Position numbers and translations under genes: made by a program. A stretch of DNA of 64,000 nt from Aeromicrobium senzhongii (GTDB lineage: Bacteria; Actinomycetota; Actinomycetes; Propionibacteriales; Nocardioidaceae), in contig NZ_CP060587.1 in NCBI RefSeq assembly GCF_014334735.1, forward strand, positions 1,736,001-1,800,000, read 5' to 3'. Below the pieces are notes generated by a model, which searched no databases, was not told the origin of the DNA, and saw only the letters and a program-made list of their open reading frames with translations. Shown here in pieces: positions 20,265-29,203 of this stretch; position 1 is the first letter of the stretch, and each line of letters begins with the position of its first letter.

Positions 20265-21470
20265 TCAGTCGCGCGCAAGCGACACGACACATTCGACGTG
20301 GTGTGTCATCGGGAACAGCGCGAACCCGCGCAACGACTCCAGCCGGTAACCGAGGGTCGCGAAGGTGGCGACGTCACGCGCCAGGGCTGCGGGATCGCAC
20401 GCGACATAGACGATCCGCCGGGGCTCCAGCGCGGCGATGGCGGTGACGGCGTCCTTCGCTCCCTGACGGGGCGGGTCCAGTACGACGACGTCGGCGCGCG
20501 CGCCCAGCGTGCCCCGGGCGAGGGCTCGCTCGACCGGAGCGTGCACCGTCGAGGCGTTCGACAGGTCGGCGAGGTTCTCGGCGGCATTCGCGGACGCGCG
20601 CCGGTTCCCCTCGACGCTGACCAGCTCGCCCGGAGCGCACGCGGGAGCCAGGAACGCGGAGAAGAGTCCGGCCCCGGCGTACAGGTCCAGCACGCGATCG
20701 CCGGGGCGGACCTCCGCGGCCTCCATGACGGCATCGACCAAGGTCGTGGCGGCGGCGGGATGAACCTGCCAGAACCCCGAGCCGCTGACCCGGAAGTCCC
20801 GCCCGTGGACCCGCTCGACGAGCGTCCCCGTGCCCGCCCGGACGGTGCCGTCCGAGGCGACGACGCCGTCGACCTCGGTCTCGAGCCGGTCGCCGATGGT
20901 CGCGTCGGTCACCAGCAGGCGCTGGCCCGTGGACGACACGATGGACTCGACCCGCGGCTCGTCCCAGGTCTGCTCGGTGACGTCGGGCAGGTCGGGGTGC
21001 GCGATCGGGCACGACGGGATCGGCAGGACGTCGTGACTGCGGTGGCGGCGCAGTCCGGCCATGCCGTTCTCGGCCACCGACCACACCACCCGGGTGCGCC
21101 AGTCCAGCAGCGGACCGACGGCCTCGACCCGCCCGGTCCACTCGAGGCCGGCCAGCCGCTGCAGCTGCTCGCGCACGACGTCGGTGAGGAGCGTCAGCTG
21201 ACCCTCCGCCGAGACGTGCTGGAAGTCGCAGCCGCCGCAGAGTCCCGGCCCCGACAGCGGGCACGGACGCTCGACCCGGTCCGGCGAGGGCTGGAGCACG
21301 CGGATCGCGTCGGCGCGCAGGAACTTGCGCGAGCGCTCGGTGATGCGGATCTGGACGACCTCGCCGGGCAGCGCATGCCGCACGAACACGACCTGGCCGT
21401 CCAGGCGGGCCACGCAGTGGCCACCGTGCGCCACCGGTCCGACCTCGACCACGGGATCCGTCTCAGCCAC
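20265..21470 (-). CDS. TrmA/RlmD-type class I RNA methyltransferase
   Basis: The 401-residue protein has an N-terminal TRAM-like OB domain (VARLDGQVVFVRHALPGEVV), a cysteine cluster CPLSGPGLCGGC for an iron-sulfur centre, the SAM motif LDLYAGAGLFSAFLAP, VLDPPRQGAK, and the catalytic-Cys block YVACDPAALARD. Such enzymes make 5-methyluridine in tRNA or 23S rRNA; which target cannot be told. The GTG at 21470 overlaps the permease gene by eight bases and follows a GGAGG site. The gene pair, beside ceoBC, matches the remembered Rv2689c-Rv2690c order in M. tuberculosis. Confidence 0.9.
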   Translation of the reverse strand: MAETDPVVEVGPVAHGGHCVARLDGQVVFVRHALPGEVVQIRITERSRKFLRADAIRVLQPSPDRVERPCPLSGPGLCGGCDFQHVSAEGQLTLLTDVVREQLQRLAGLEWTGRVEAVGPLLDWRTRVVWSVAENGMAGLRRHRSHDVLPIPSCPIAHPDLPDVTEQTWDEPRVESIVSSTGQRLLVTDATIGDRLETEVDGVVASDGTVRAGTGTLVERVHGRDFRVSGSGFWQVHPAAATTLVDAVMEAAEVRPGDRVLDLYAGAGLFSAFLAPACAPGELVSVEGNRRASANAAENLADLSNASTVHAPVERALARGTLGARADVVVLDPPRQGAKDAVTAIAALEPRRIVYVACDPAALARDVATFATLGYRLESLRGFALFPMTHHVECVVSLARD

Positions 21471-23475
21471 CGCTCCGCCCTCCGATTCCACGCCGCACGT
21501 CACCGGGGGTCGGTCGTGCATGGTCCTTCTTCACACGCTGCGCCGAGGCCAGCTGGTACGGCACGCTGACGACCAGCACCCCGGGCAGGAACAACAACCG
21601 GGCCTTCAGACGCAGCGCGGTCTGGTTGTGCAGGAGCTGCTCCCACCACCGGCCGACGACGTACTCCGGGATGTAGATGGTGACGATGTCGCGCGGGTTC
21701 TGCGTGCGCTTGGTCTTGACGTACCTGACGATCGGCCGCACGACCTCGCGGTAGGGCGAGTCCAGCACCCGCAACGGTATCGGCACCCGCAACTCGTCCC
21801 AGCGGCGCGCGAGCTCGGCGCTGTCGTCCGGGTCGAGGTTGACCGACACGGCCTCCAGCGAGCTGGGCTGGCCGAGCCGGGCGTAGGCGATCGCGCGCAT
21901 CGTCGGCTTGTGGAGCTTGCTGACCAGCACGATGCCGTGCACCCGAGCAGGCAGCGCGACGTCACTCTCGTCGACGGCGAGCTCCAGGGCGACCCGGTCG
22001 TAGTGCCGCGAGATCCCCCGCATCACGAGGAAGACGGCGACCATCGCCAGGATCGCGATCCACGCGCCGGCGAGGAACTTGGTGACGAGAACGATCACGA
22101 GCACCGTCGCGGTCATCGCCAGACCGAACGCGTTCACCCCCCGCGACCGGTGCATCCGGCCGCGCTCCGCCGGATCGGTCTCCTCGGCCAGCAGCCGGGT
22201 CCAGTGCCGGATCATCCCCAGCTGGCTCAGGGTGAACGACACGAAGACCCCGACGATGTACAGCTGGATCAGCTTCGTGACCTCGGCGTCGAACGCCACG
22301 ATCAGCACCCCGGCCGCCGCCGCGAGGGTGACGATGCCGTTGCTGAACGCCAGCCGGTCTCCGCGGGTGTGCAGCTGGCGCGGCAGGTGGCCGTCGCGCG
22401 CGAGGATCGACGCCAGGACGGGGAAGCCGTTGAAGGCGGTGTTGGCGGCCAGCACCAGGATGATCCCGGTGCAGGCGATGACGAAGTAGAACAGCGGCGG
22501 CACGCCCTGGAACAGGGCCGCCGCGAGCTGGCCGATGACCGTCTCCTGGACGTAGCCGTCGCCCACGGGCTTGCCGTCCAGCAGCAGCTGATGGGCCGGG
22601 TCCTCGACGTAGCGAAGGTCCATCAGGTCGGCCAGGACGATGATGCTCATCAGCATCACGATCGAGATCGTGCCGAGCAGCAGCAGCGTCGTCGCGGCGT
22701 TGCGGCTCTTGGGCTTGCGGAAGGCCGGCACGCCGTTGCTGATCGCCTCGACCCCCGTGAGGGCTGCGCAGCCCGACGAGAAGGCGCGGGCGAGCAGGTA
22801 CGCCATCGCCACGCCCGAGACCGCCCCGGCGAAGGGGTCCTCGGCGGCGATGTCGTACTTCGCGCTCTCGACCTGCGGCAGCGTGCCCAGGGCGTACTGC
22901 GTGTAGCCCCAGATCGCCATCAACGCGATGGAGGCCATGAACAGGTACGTCGGGATCGCGAAGGCCCGGCCGGACTCCTTCGCCCCGCGAAGGTTCACCG
23001 CGGTCAGCAGGGCGACCAGCCCGACCGCCGCGGCCGACTCGTGTCCCTTGAGGAACGGCAGCGCCGCCGCGGCGTTCTGCACGCCCGAGGAGATCGACAC
23101 CGCGACGGTCAGGACGTAGTCGACCATCAGCGCGCTCGCGACCGTGAGGCCGGCGTTGCGTCCCAGGTTCACGGTCGCGACCTCGTAGTCGCCGCCCCCG
23201 CTGGGGTAGGCGTGCACGTTCTGGCGATAGGACGCCACGACCGTGAGCATGACGACCACGACCGCGATCCCGATCTGCCAGTTGAAGGCGTACGCCGTCA
23301 GCCCGCCCATCGACAGGGTCAGGAAGATCTCGTCCGGCGCATACGCCACGGACGACAAGGCATCGCTGGCGAAAACGGGCAGCGCGACCCGCTTGGGCAA
23401 CAACGTCTCGCCCATCTGGGAGGTGCGCAGCTTCTGTCCGATGAGAGCGCGCTTGAGCGCGCCGGTCAATCCCAC
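21463..23475 (-). CDS. APC-superfamily permease, KimA-like potassium transporter
   Basis: The 670-residue protein has about twelve membrane helices and a soluble C-terminal part from about residue 470. Helix 1 reads PVFASDALSSVAYAPDE, with Asp38 and Tyr45 spaced as the potassium-binding Asp36/Tyr43 I remember for B. subtilis KimA. The partners point the same way: it diverges from two TrkA-type RCK proteins. The GTG at 23475 is preceded by TAGCAT ending seven bases upstream (plus strand 23483-23488), so translation is leaderless. It overlaps the RNA methyltransferase gene. A high-affinity K+ uptake role is inferred; amino acid transport remains possible. Confidence 0.82.
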   Translation of the reverse strand: MGLTGALKRALIGQKLRTSQMGETLLPKRVALPVFASDALSSVAYAPDEIFLTLSMGGLTAYAFNWQIGIAVVVVMLTVVASYRQNVHAYPSGGGDYEVATVNLGRNAGLTVASALMVDYVLTVAVSISSGVQNAAAALPFLKGHESAAAVGLVALLTAVNLRGAKESGRAFAIPTYLFMASIALMAIWGYTQYALGTLPQVESAKYDIAAEDPFAGAVSGVAMAYLLARAFSSGCAALTGVEAISNGVPAFRKPKSRNAATTLLLLGTISIVMLMSIIVLADLMDLRYVEDPAHQLLLDGKPVGDGYVQETVIGQLAAALFQGVPPLFYFVIACTGIILVLAANTAFNGFPVLASILARDGHLPRQLHTRGDRLAFSNGIVTLAAAAGVLIVAFDAEVTKLIQLYIVGVFVSFTLSQLGMIRHWTRLLAEETDPAERGRMHRSRGVNAFGLAMTATVLVIVLVTKFLAGAWIAILAMVAVFLVMRGISRHYDRVALELAVDESDVALPARVHGIVLVSKLHKPTMRAIAYARLGQPSSLEAVSVNLDPDDSAELARRWDELRVPIPLRVLDSPYREVVRPIVRYVKTKRTQNPRDIVTIYIPEYVVGRWWEQLLHNQTALRLKARLLFLPGVLVVSVPYQLASAQRVKKDHARPTPGDVRRGIGGRSGG

Positions 23476-23482
23476 GCAACCG

Positions 23483-23513
23483 ATGCTAGACCGGTTCCCG
23501 ACCGGTGTACCGT
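23483..23513. promoter_or_regulatory. Face-to-face leaderless promoters of the permease and ceoB
   Basis: TAGCAT (minus strand, 23488-23483) and TACCGT (plus strand, 23508-23513) each end seven bases before their GTG starts. The starts are only 45 bases apart, so the two polymerases must compete. Between them lies a repeated accggt element (accggt-tcccg-accggt, 23490-23506). Confidence 0.6.
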
Positions 23514-23520
23514 CGCCGGT

Positions 23521-24186
23521 GTGCACATCGTGATCATGGGGTGCGGGCGCGTCGGGTCGTCACTGGCCCGCAGCCTGGAGTCCCGGGGACATTCGACCGC
23601 CGTGATCGACTCCAACCCCGACGCCTTCCGCCGTCTCGGACCGGCCTTCGCCGGGCTCACCGTGACCGGCATGGGGTTCGACCGGGGCGTCCTGGTCAAG
23701 GCCGGGATCGAGGGCGCCGACGCGTTCGCCGCCGTCTCCAGCGGCGACAACTCCAACATCATCGCCGCCCGCGTCGCCCGCGAGGTGTTCTCGGTCGAGA
23801 ACGTCGTCGCCCGCATCTACGACCCCCGGCGCGCCGAGGTCTACGAACGCCTCGGCATCCCGACGGTGGCGACCGTCCCGTGGGCCGCCGACCAGGTCCT
23901 GCGCCGCCTGCTGCCGGCCGGCTCCGAGCCGGCCTGGCGCGATCCCTCGGGCCTGCTGCGGCTCGACAACGCCTACGCCCCGTTCGCCTGGGTGGGCCGC
24001 ACCGTGGCGGCGCTCGAGGCCGAGACCGGCGTACGGGTGGCGTTCATCACCCGGCTGGGCCGGGGCGAGCTGATCGCGGCCGACACCGTCATCCAGGAGG
24101 GCGACTACCTGAGCATGTTCCTGGTGGCCGCCCGGGCCGAGGAAGCTCTCGAGGCGCTGGCCGCAGGACCGAAGGAGGACGACTGA
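23521..24186 (+). CDS. ceoB: TrkA-family potassium uptake regulator, first copy (CeoB)
   Basis: The 221-residue protein has an N-terminal RCK Rossmann domain (IVIMGCGRVGSSLARSLE, with an acidic residue at the end of strand 2 in VIDSNPDA) and a C-terminal RCK_C domain. It binds NAD(H) or ATP and gates a potassium channel or transporter on the cytoplasmic side. The GTG at 23521 has a TACCGT box seven bases upstream. It overlaps the second trkA-like gene by one base and faces the KimA-like permease, which suggests that the permease, or a Trk channel elsewhere, is its client. Confidence 0.92.
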   Translation: MHIVIMGCGRVGSSLARSLESRGHSTAVIDSNPDAFRRLGPAFAGLTVTGMGFDRGVLVKAGIEGADAFAAVSSGDNSNIIAARVAREVFSVENVVARIYDPRRAEVYERLGIPTVATVPWAADQVLRRLLPAGSEPAWRDPSGLLRLDNAYAPFAWVGRTVAALEAETGVRVAFITRLGRGELIAADTVIQEGDYLSMFLVAARAEEALEALAAGPKEDD

Positions 24187-24851
24187 TGCGCGTCGCGATC
24201 GCCGGAGCCGGGGCCGTCGGCCGCTCCGTGGCCCAGGAGCTGCTCGACCACGGACACGGTGTGCTGCTCATCGACAAGTCCGCGACCGCGATCCGCAGCG
24301 ATCTCGTGCCCGGCGCCCAGTGGCTGTTGGCCGACGCGTGCGAGATGTCCACGCTGGAGGAGGCGCAGCTGCAGACGTGCGACGTGGTGATCGCGGCCAC
24401 CGGCGACGACAAGGCGAACCTCGTCACGTCGCTGCTGGCCAAGACCGAGTTCACCGTTCCCCGCACGGTCGCCCGGGTGAACAATCCCAGCAACGAGTGG
24501 CTCTACGGCGAGTCCTGGGGTGTCGACGTGGCCGTGTCCACGCCGCGCATCATGGCCGCCCTGGTCGAGGAGGCCGTCGCCGTCGGCGACCTCGTGCGCC
24601 TGTTCACCTTCCGCCAGAGCAACATCAACCTGGTCGAGATGACCGTCCCGGACGAGTCGGCGCACGTGGGTCGGCGCCTGGGCGACATCGCCTGGCCGCA
24701 GGGAGCCACGCCCGTCGCGATCCTGCGCAACCAGCAGTCGCTGCCGCCCGAGGACGATCGCACCATCGAGGCCGGGGACGAGCTCTTGTTCGTCACCTCG
24801 CCCGACGCCGAGGCCGAGCTGTCGGCCCTGCTGGCACCGCCGAAGGACTGA
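24186..24851 (+). CDS. ceoC: TrkA-family potassium uptake regulator, second copy (CeoC)
   Basis: The 221-residue RCK protein is the same length as its neighbour. It has GAGAVGRSVAQELLDHGH, VLLIDKSATA and IAATGDDKANLVTSLLAK in the nucleotide-binding domain, followed by a C-terminal RCK_C domain (IEAGDELLFVTSP). The ATG overlaps the ceoB stop as TGATG, so the two are co-translated and probably form a hetero-octameric ring. This pairing is the ceoB-ceoC arrangement of actinobacteria. Confidence 0.92.
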   Translation: MRVAIAGAGAVGRSVAQELLDHGHGVLLIDKSATAIRSDLVPGAQWLLADACEMSTLEEAQLQTCDVVIAATGDDKANLVTSLLAKTEFTVPRTVARVNNPSNEWLYGESWGVDVAVSTPRIMAALVEEAVAVGDLVRLFTFRQSNINLVEMTVPDESAHVGRRLGDIAWPQGATPVAILRNQQSLPPEDDRTIEAGDELLFVTSPDAEAELSALLAPPKD

Positions 24852-24853
24852 CC

Positions 24854-25534
24854 TCAGGCCCTGCCGGGCTCGTCGGCGTCGCCCAGGTCGGTGACCGGCG
24901 TGCTGTTGCGGCTCAGCAGCCACACCATCGCGGCCAGGGTCGCGATCTGCAACGGCCAGCCCATGACGATCTTCGACGTGCCCAGCCAGCCGATCTGGTC
25001 GGCGGCGTAGAGCGGGTACTGCACGACGACGCGCAGGATGCACGGCAGCGCGAACACCAGGGTCAGCCGGTTGCACAGCCGTCGCATGCCCGGATCGCGA
25101 CGCCATCTGCTGAGGTCGCCGACGAGGGCGCCGATCATGACGCCGATCGCCGGCCAGCCGATGACGACGGTGGAGACCAGGACGACGGCGTACCCGGCGT
25201 TGTAGATGATGCCGGGCAGGAAGACGTCGCGGGCCTCACCGGTGCGCGAGGCGAACAACGCCGCGATGCCGATGCCCACGAGCGCGTTGATGACGAACTG
25301 CGGGTTCGACCGCTGGACGACCCGGGCGATCAGCAGCACGGCGGTGAGCGCCGAGGCGATGATGAGGCTGAGTGTCAGTTCGCGGGTGGTGAGGTAGCAG
25401 ACCGTGAACGTGATGGTCGGGACCGCGGCCTCGACGATGCCGCGCACTCCCCCGAAGGCCTCGGCCAGCCGCTGGCGCACGACCTGCTCGACGGTGGCGG
25501 CATTGACGTCCGGCTGCTCGGCGGGATCGGTCAC
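24854..25534 (-). CDS. DUF3159 membrane protein
   Basis: The 226-residue protein has an N-terminal segment (EQVVRQRLAEAFGGVRGIVEAAVP) and about six transmembrane helices with a SRWRRDPGMRRLCNRLT loop, matching the actinobacterial DUF3159 family (Rv2693c-like). The function is unknown. The GTG start overlaps the stop of the OB-fold gene upstream (GTGA). It is convergent with ceoC, with two bases between the stop codons. The long open frame upstream of the GTG is a shadow. Confidence 0.85.
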   Translation of the reverse strand: MTDPAEQPDVNAATVEQVVRQRLAEAFGGVRGIVEAAVPTITFTVCYLTTRELTLSLIIASALTAVLLIARVVQRSNPQFVINALVGIGIAALFASRTGEARDVFLPGIIYNAGYAVVLVSTVVIGWPAIGVMIGALVGDLSRWRRDPGMRRLCNRLTLVFALPCILRVVVQYPLYAADQIGWLGTSKIVMGWPLQIATLAAMVWLLSRNSTPVTDLGDADEPGRA

Positions 25535-25884
25535 GGGTCCAGCCGATACGCGGGGTTGTACATGACACGCTCCTGTCCTCGGTGACCGATCCGCCCGCCG
25601 GCGGTCAGGGAACGACCGGCGGCGATGCCCTCGATACGACGTCGTCCCAACCAGATCAGGGTGACCGTACCCGTGCCGTCGTACAGGGTGGCCTCGAGCG
25701 CCGTGGCGTCGTCGACGGGGCGCAGCGTGACGTCCTGGAGCACGCCGTGGACGTCGACCCGCTCGCGCGTCGGCGCGTCCTGGATCGCCGAGCATCCTGC
25801 GGCGGCCGTCCGGCCACGCAGCTCGGCGTTCTCCTGCTGCTCGAGCGAGAAGCGCTCGAGCCAGCGTGACACCACCCCGGCCAT
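25531..25884 (-). CDS. OB-fold nucleic-acid-binding domain protein (Rv2694c-like)
   Basis: The 117-residue protein consists largely of one OB domain (VDVHGVLQDVTLRPVDDATA, then LEATLYDGTGTVTLIWLGRR), as in RecG-wedge or tRNA-anticodon-type folds. An N-terminal helix (SRWLERFSLEQQENAELRGR) precedes it. Sequence and position match the short protein always found between DUF3159 and DUF3710. It lies in a tight unit with both, six bases from DUF3710 and overlapping DUF3159. A nucleic-acid ligand is inferred from the fold only. Confidence 0.82.
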   Translation of the reverse strand: MAGVVSRWLERFSLEQQENAELRGRTAAAGCSAIQDAPTRERVDVHGVLQDVTLRPVDDATALEATLYDGTGTVTLIWLGRRRIEGIAAGRSLTAGGRIGHRGQERVMYNPAYRLDP

Positions 25885-25890
25885 GACCGC

Positions 25891-26526
25891 CTACTCCTCC
25901 GGGATCCGCTGGGCGTCCGGCGGGAGCTGCAGCGGCAGCGACTCGCGCAGGATCCGGGGCTCATCACCGCGCCGGACCCGCAGGTCGCGCAGGATCTCCA
26001 TGAAGACGCCCTCGTTCGTCGACTCGAGCCCGGCCGCGCCCAGGACCGTGGCGCGCACGACCCAGCGAGGGCCCTCGATGCCGATGAAGCGCGCCGGCTG
26101 GATCGCGTCGTTGCCCTCGGTGTCCTTCGCGGGGAACTGCGCCAGCACCTCGGTGCCGAACGGTCCCTCGACCTCCTCGTACCGGCCGCCGCGCTTGTCG
26201 ACCTCCTCGCGGAGCTCGGCACGGACGCCGTCCCACGTGCCGCCACTGCGCGCGCCGGCGAAGGGCCGCAGCTCGACGGCGGAGCCGCCCGAGGTGACCA
26301 GGACGGCCGTGACGACGTCGTCCTCGGTGGGCAGCTGGACCTCGATGTCCCCGCGCATCTTGATCAGCAGGGTCCCCAGGTCGACGTATTCGTCCGGGTT
26401 CTCGAGCGGGCGCTCGACGAGGTCGAACGGCCCGTCGGCCCGCGGACCGGTGACCTCGACGCGCTCGACCGGCGCGGAGTCCGACCCGGAGTCGGTCGCC
26501 CCGGACTTCTTGCGACCAAACATCAC
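25891..26526 (-). CDS. DUF3710 family protein
   Basis: The 211-residue soluble protein begins MMFGRKKSG with an acidic stretch, then a domain containing [20 protein letters not shown] and [18 protein letters not shown], typical of DUF3710. Its role is not known. It begins with GTG-ATG at 26526; the dut stop TGA falls inside these codons, so it is translated directly behind dut. Conserved linkage with dut suggests a housekeeping nucleotide or envelope role, but nothing firmer. Confidence 0.85.
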   Translation of the reverse strand: MMFGRKKSGATDSGSDSAPVERVEVTGPRADGPFDLVERPLENPDEYVDLGTLLIKMRGDIEVQLPTEDDVVTAVLVTSGGSAVELRPFAGARSGGTWDGVRAELREEVDKRGGRYEEVEGPFGTEVLAQFPAKDTEGNDAIQPARFIGIEGPRWVVRATVLGAAGLESTNEGVFMEILRDLRVRRGDEPRILRESLPLQLPPDAQRIPEE

Positions 26527-26993
26527 AGACTTCCTTCCGTTGTCGCCTCGATGGAGGCGTGACCACCCGAGGAACCGTACCCGCCGGCACCCCGCACGGT
26601 CTCCGACAGTGCGTCGACCTCGACGAACTCGACCCGCTCGACCCGCTGGACCACCAGTTGCGCGATGCGGTCACCGCGCCGGATGTGGACGGGCTCGCTC
26701 AGGTCGTGGTTGATCAGCAACACCTTGACCTCGCCACGGTAACCCGCATCGATGGTGCCCGGCGTGTTCACGACCGAGAGACCGTGCCTCAGCGCGAGCC
26801 CCGACCGCGGGTGGATGAAGCCCGCGAATCCTTCCGGCAGGGCGATCGCCACGCCCGTGGGCACGAGCGCCCGCGCGCCCGGCTCGAGCGTGACGTCGAC
26901 GCTGGAGACGAGATCCGCCCCTGCGTCGGCCGGGTGGGCGTAGGCGGGAAGCGGGACGTCGGCGTCGAGCCGCCGGATCTGCACCTCGGTCAC
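26523..26993 (-). CDS. dut: Deoxyuridine 5'-triphosphate nucleotidohydrolase
   Basis: The 156-residue trimeric dUTPase converts dUTP to dUMP and pyrophosphate, keeping uracil out of DNA and feeding thymidylate synthesis. All five motifs are present: [41 protein letters not shown] and the C-terminal P-loop-like [10 protein letters not shown]. The GTG at 26993 is chosen over an upstream one because TATCGT ends seven bases before it (plus strand 27001-27006), a leaderless start. DUF3710 follows with overlap; DUF3093 diverges. Confidence 0.97.
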   Translation of the reverse strand: MTEVQIRRLDADVPLPAYAHPADAGADLVSSVDVTLEPGARALVPTGVAIALPEGFAGFIHPRSGLALRHGLSVVNTPGTIDAGYRGEVKVLLINHDLSEPVHIRRGDRIAQLVVQRVERVEFVEVDALSETVRGAGGYGSSGGHASIEATTEGSL

Positions 26994-27036
26994 GGTGGCG
27001 ACGATACTGGCGCACACCCCCATCGGGCACAGTGGA

Positions 27037-27549
27037 GTGGTGGAAACGAACCCTCGACGTCACTCTGAACGACTCGTCGCCTCCGGCCTGTGGTGGGGCA
27101 TGGTCGTCCTGACCGCCGTCATCGTGGCGTGGTTGCTGCTGGTCGCGACCAGCCCGTCCGTCGCCGCGACCGTCGGCCTGGCGACACTCGTCGTCCTGGG
27201 CGCGGGTCTGTGGCACTGGGGCTCCTTGCGCGTCGTCGCCGAGCCCGGCCGCTTCCGGGCCGGCGACGCGCACCTCGAGGCTCCCCATCTGGGGACGGTC
27301 GAGGCACTCGACCCCGCCGCCTGGCGCGCCGCGCTCGACCGTGCCGGCACCGACCGGGCGTTCCTGCTGACGCGCCCCTGGATCGATCGCGGGGTCCGCG
27401 TCGCGGTCGCCGATCCGGACGACCCCACGCCCTACTGGCTCGTCTCCACCCGACGTCCCGCCACGGTGGAGCGCGTCGTGGGTCACACTGGTGCTGCCCC
27501 CGATGAAAGGACCACCGATGGCCAGGAAGCGCGCGAAGAAGACGACTGA
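27037..27549 (+). CDS. DUF3093 membrane-anchored protein
   Basis: The roughly 170-residue protein has two membrane helices near the N-terminus ([19 protein letters not shown] and [20 protein letters not shown]). A PH-like beta-rich domain follows ([17 protein letters not shown], then [19 protein letters not shown]). This is the DUF3093 pattern seen diverging from dut in actinobacteria (Rv2698-like). GTG codons at 27037 and 27040 are both possible starts. The gene overlaps the following DUF4235 gene by 32 bases, an unusually long overlap. Confidence 0.8.
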   Translation: MVETNPRRHSERLVASGLWWGMVVLTAVIVAWLLLVATSPSVAATVGLATLVVLGAGLWHWGSLRVVAEPGRFRAGDAHLEAPHLGTVEALDPAAWRAALDRAGTDRAFLLTRPWIDRGVRVAVADPDDPTPYWLVSTRRPATVERVVGHTGAAPDERTTDGQEAREEDD

Positions 27550-27886
27550 CGCGGCGACGACGTCGGTCGCCGAGGCGAAGATCCAGAAGAGTCGCGGCCG
27601 CGGCGCCTGGCGCGCCCTGGACGCCGGCTCCGGACTCCTCGCGGCGTCGCTGGCCCCCCGGGTGTCGAACCTCGCCTGGCGCGCGGCCACCGGCCGCAAG
27701 CCCCCGACGAACACGCGCAACCCCGAGCTCAGCACCAAGGAGGCCGTCGCCTGGGCGGCCATCGGCGGGGCCACCGTGCAGGTCGTGCGCACCATGGCGC
27801 GTCGCAGCGCGGCCAACTACTGGCTGCGGTCCACCGGCGACCTGCCGCCGGGCATGAAGTCACTCAAGGACCCCACCGACCGCTGA
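27518..27886 (+). CDS. DUF4235 family protein
   Basis: The 122-residue protein has a Lys/Ala-rich N-terminus ([15 protein letters not shown]) followed by two hydrophobic segments around GSGLLAASLAPRVSNLAWRA and AVAWAAIGGATVQVVRTMA. This is the small membrane-protein pattern of DUF4235, of unknown role. The ATG at 27518 follows GAAAGG by seven bases. It overlaps DUF3093 and ends at a hairpin shared with the convergent DUF4193 gene. It appears to be an addition relative to the mycobacterial gene order. Confidence 0.78.
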   Translation: MARKRAKKTTDAATTSVAEAKIQKSRGRGAWRALDAGSGLLAASLAPRVSNLAWRAATGRKPPTNTRNPELSTKEAVAWAAIGGATVQVVRTMARRSAANYWLRSTGDLPPGMKSLKDPTDR

Positions 27887-27893
27887 AGACAAC

Positions 27894-27933
27894 GACGCCC
27901 GGTCCCCCGCAACAGCGGCTGGGACCGGACGTC
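27894..27933. terminator. Bidirectional hairpin terminator
   Basis: The arms gacg-ccggtccc and gggaccgg-acgtc pair around a 14-base loop between the convergent DUF4235 and DUF4193 genes. Confidence 0.7.
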
Positions 27934-27950
27934 AGGTGGCTGCGCGAACG

Positions 27951-28250
27951 TCAGTCGGCGCAGTCCTTGCAGATCGGCATGCCGTTCTTCTCGCTCGCCA
28001 GCTGGCTGCGGTGGTGCACCAGGAAGCACGACATGCAGGTGAACTCATCGGACTGCTTCGGCACGACCTTGACGGCCAGCTCCTCGTGCGAGAGGTCGGC
28101 GCCGGGCAGCTCGAAGGACTCAGCCGCCTCGACCTCGTCCTCGTCGACCTTGCCCGAGTTCTTCTCGTGGCGACGCGCCTTCAGTTCCTCGATGCTGTCC
28201 TCGGACTGCTCTTCGTCGGTCTTGCGCGGCGCATCGTAATCGGTTGCCAT
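27951..28250 (-). CDS. DUF4193 zinc-ribbon protein
   Basis: The 99-residue protein is very acidic in its first 65 residues (MATDYDAPRKTDEEQSED onward) and ends in a zinc ribbon CMSCFLVHHRSQL...CKDCAD. This is the DUF4193 family (Rv2699c-like), abundant small actinobacterial proteins of unknown role; the acidic tail plus ribbon suggests contact with RNA polymerase or ribosomes, an inference only. The ATG at 28250 follows GGAGA by four bases. The 164 bases between it and suhB hold its promoter region and no further gene. Confidence 0.88.
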   Translation of the reverse strand: MATDYDAPRKTDEEQSEDSIEELKARRHEKNSGKVDEDEVEAAESFELPGADLSHEELAVKVVPKQSDEFTCMSCFLVHHRSQLASEKNGMPICKDCAD

Positions 28251-28414
28251 CAACTCTCCATGCTGGTTCTCGTGGAACTGTGGTCGTGTTCTTGTGGAAC
28301 GCGCAGATTCAACCACATGGGTCAAAACCGCTTGCAGCCGGAAGACCTGAACCAGCTCGTGCGGCCGACGTTTCCACTCTCACGGCGAACGCGCGAGTCG
28401 AACTCTACGACCGA

Positions 28415-29203
28415 TCAGAAGCGGCAACGCTCGACCAGCGCGAGGAATTCCGCGATCGCGGCGGCCGGGGCCGCGACGACGAGCCGCTCGTCCGGGACTC
28501 CGTCGAGGCCCGTGACCACCAGACCGGCCTCGCGGGCGATCAGGCCGCCCGCCGCATGGTCCCACGGCTTGAGGCCCTGCTCGACGTAGGCATCGAGCCG
28601 GCCCTCGGCCAGGTCGGTGAGGTCCAGGGCCGCCGCACCGATCCGGCGGATGTCGCGCACGTGCGGCAGCATCCTGCCGACGGCGGCCGCCTGGTGCTCG
28701 CGCACGCTCGGCACGTAGTTGAAGCCGGTGGCGACGAGCATCTGATCGACGGGAGCCGCGGGAGGACCGGTCAGGCGGGTCCGTTCGTCCCCGTCCACGC
28801 GCCAGGCCCCACCGCCGGCGGTGGCCTCGTAGGCCTCACCCGTGGCGATGTTGACCACGACGCCGATCTCGTCGACGCCGTCACGTCGCGCCGCGATGGA
28901 GACCGCGTACCTCGGGATGCCGTAGACGAAGTTGACGGTGCCGTCGATCGGGTCGACGACCCACTCGACGCCGGAGGTGCCCGAGACGTCCTGGCCCTCC
29001 TCGCCCACGAAGGCGTCGTCGGGGCGGGCGGCGAGGATCCGCTCGCGGATCAACTCCTCACAGGAACGATCGATCGCCGTGACGAGGTCGGTCGGGCTGG
29101 ACTTCGTGTCCGCCACCCCGACGCGGCCCCGGGGTCGAAGCACGCGCACGTGCTCCGCCGCCTCGGCGGCGACGTCGCGGGCGAGGTCGAGCAGCTCGGT
29201 CAC
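28415..29203 (-). CDS. suhB: Inositol monophosphatase family protein
   Basis: The 262-residue Mg2+-dependent phosphatase has the metal-binding motifs [22 protein letters not shown] and, near the C-terminus, [16 protein letters not shown]. It dephosphorylates inositol-1-phosphate or related sugar phosphates (fructose-bisphosphate or histidinol phosphate in some members). In actinobacteria it can feed phosphatidylinositol and mycothiol synthesis. The GTG at 29203 overlaps the hemH stop (GTGA). The position beside DUF4193 matches Rv2701c. Confidence 0.92.
   Translation of the reverse strand: MTELLDLARDVAAEAAEHVRVLRPRGRVGVADTKSSPTDLVTAIDRSCEELIRERILAARPDDAFVGEEGQDVSGTSGVEWVVDPIDGTVNFVYGIPRYAVSIAARRDGVDEIGVVVNIATGEAYEATAGGGAWRVDGDERTRLTGPPAAPVDQMLVATGFNYVPSVREHQAAAVGRMLPHVRDIRRIGAAALDLTDLAEGRLDAYVEQGLKPWDHAAGGLIAREAGLVVTGLDGVPDERLVVAAPAAAIAEFLALVERCRF

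Noticed and set aside
28251-28414. Possible small gene (cei-like) between DUF4193 and suhB
   Set aside because: M. tuberculosis has cei here, but no frame in this 164-base space has a plausible start, composition or signal peptide.
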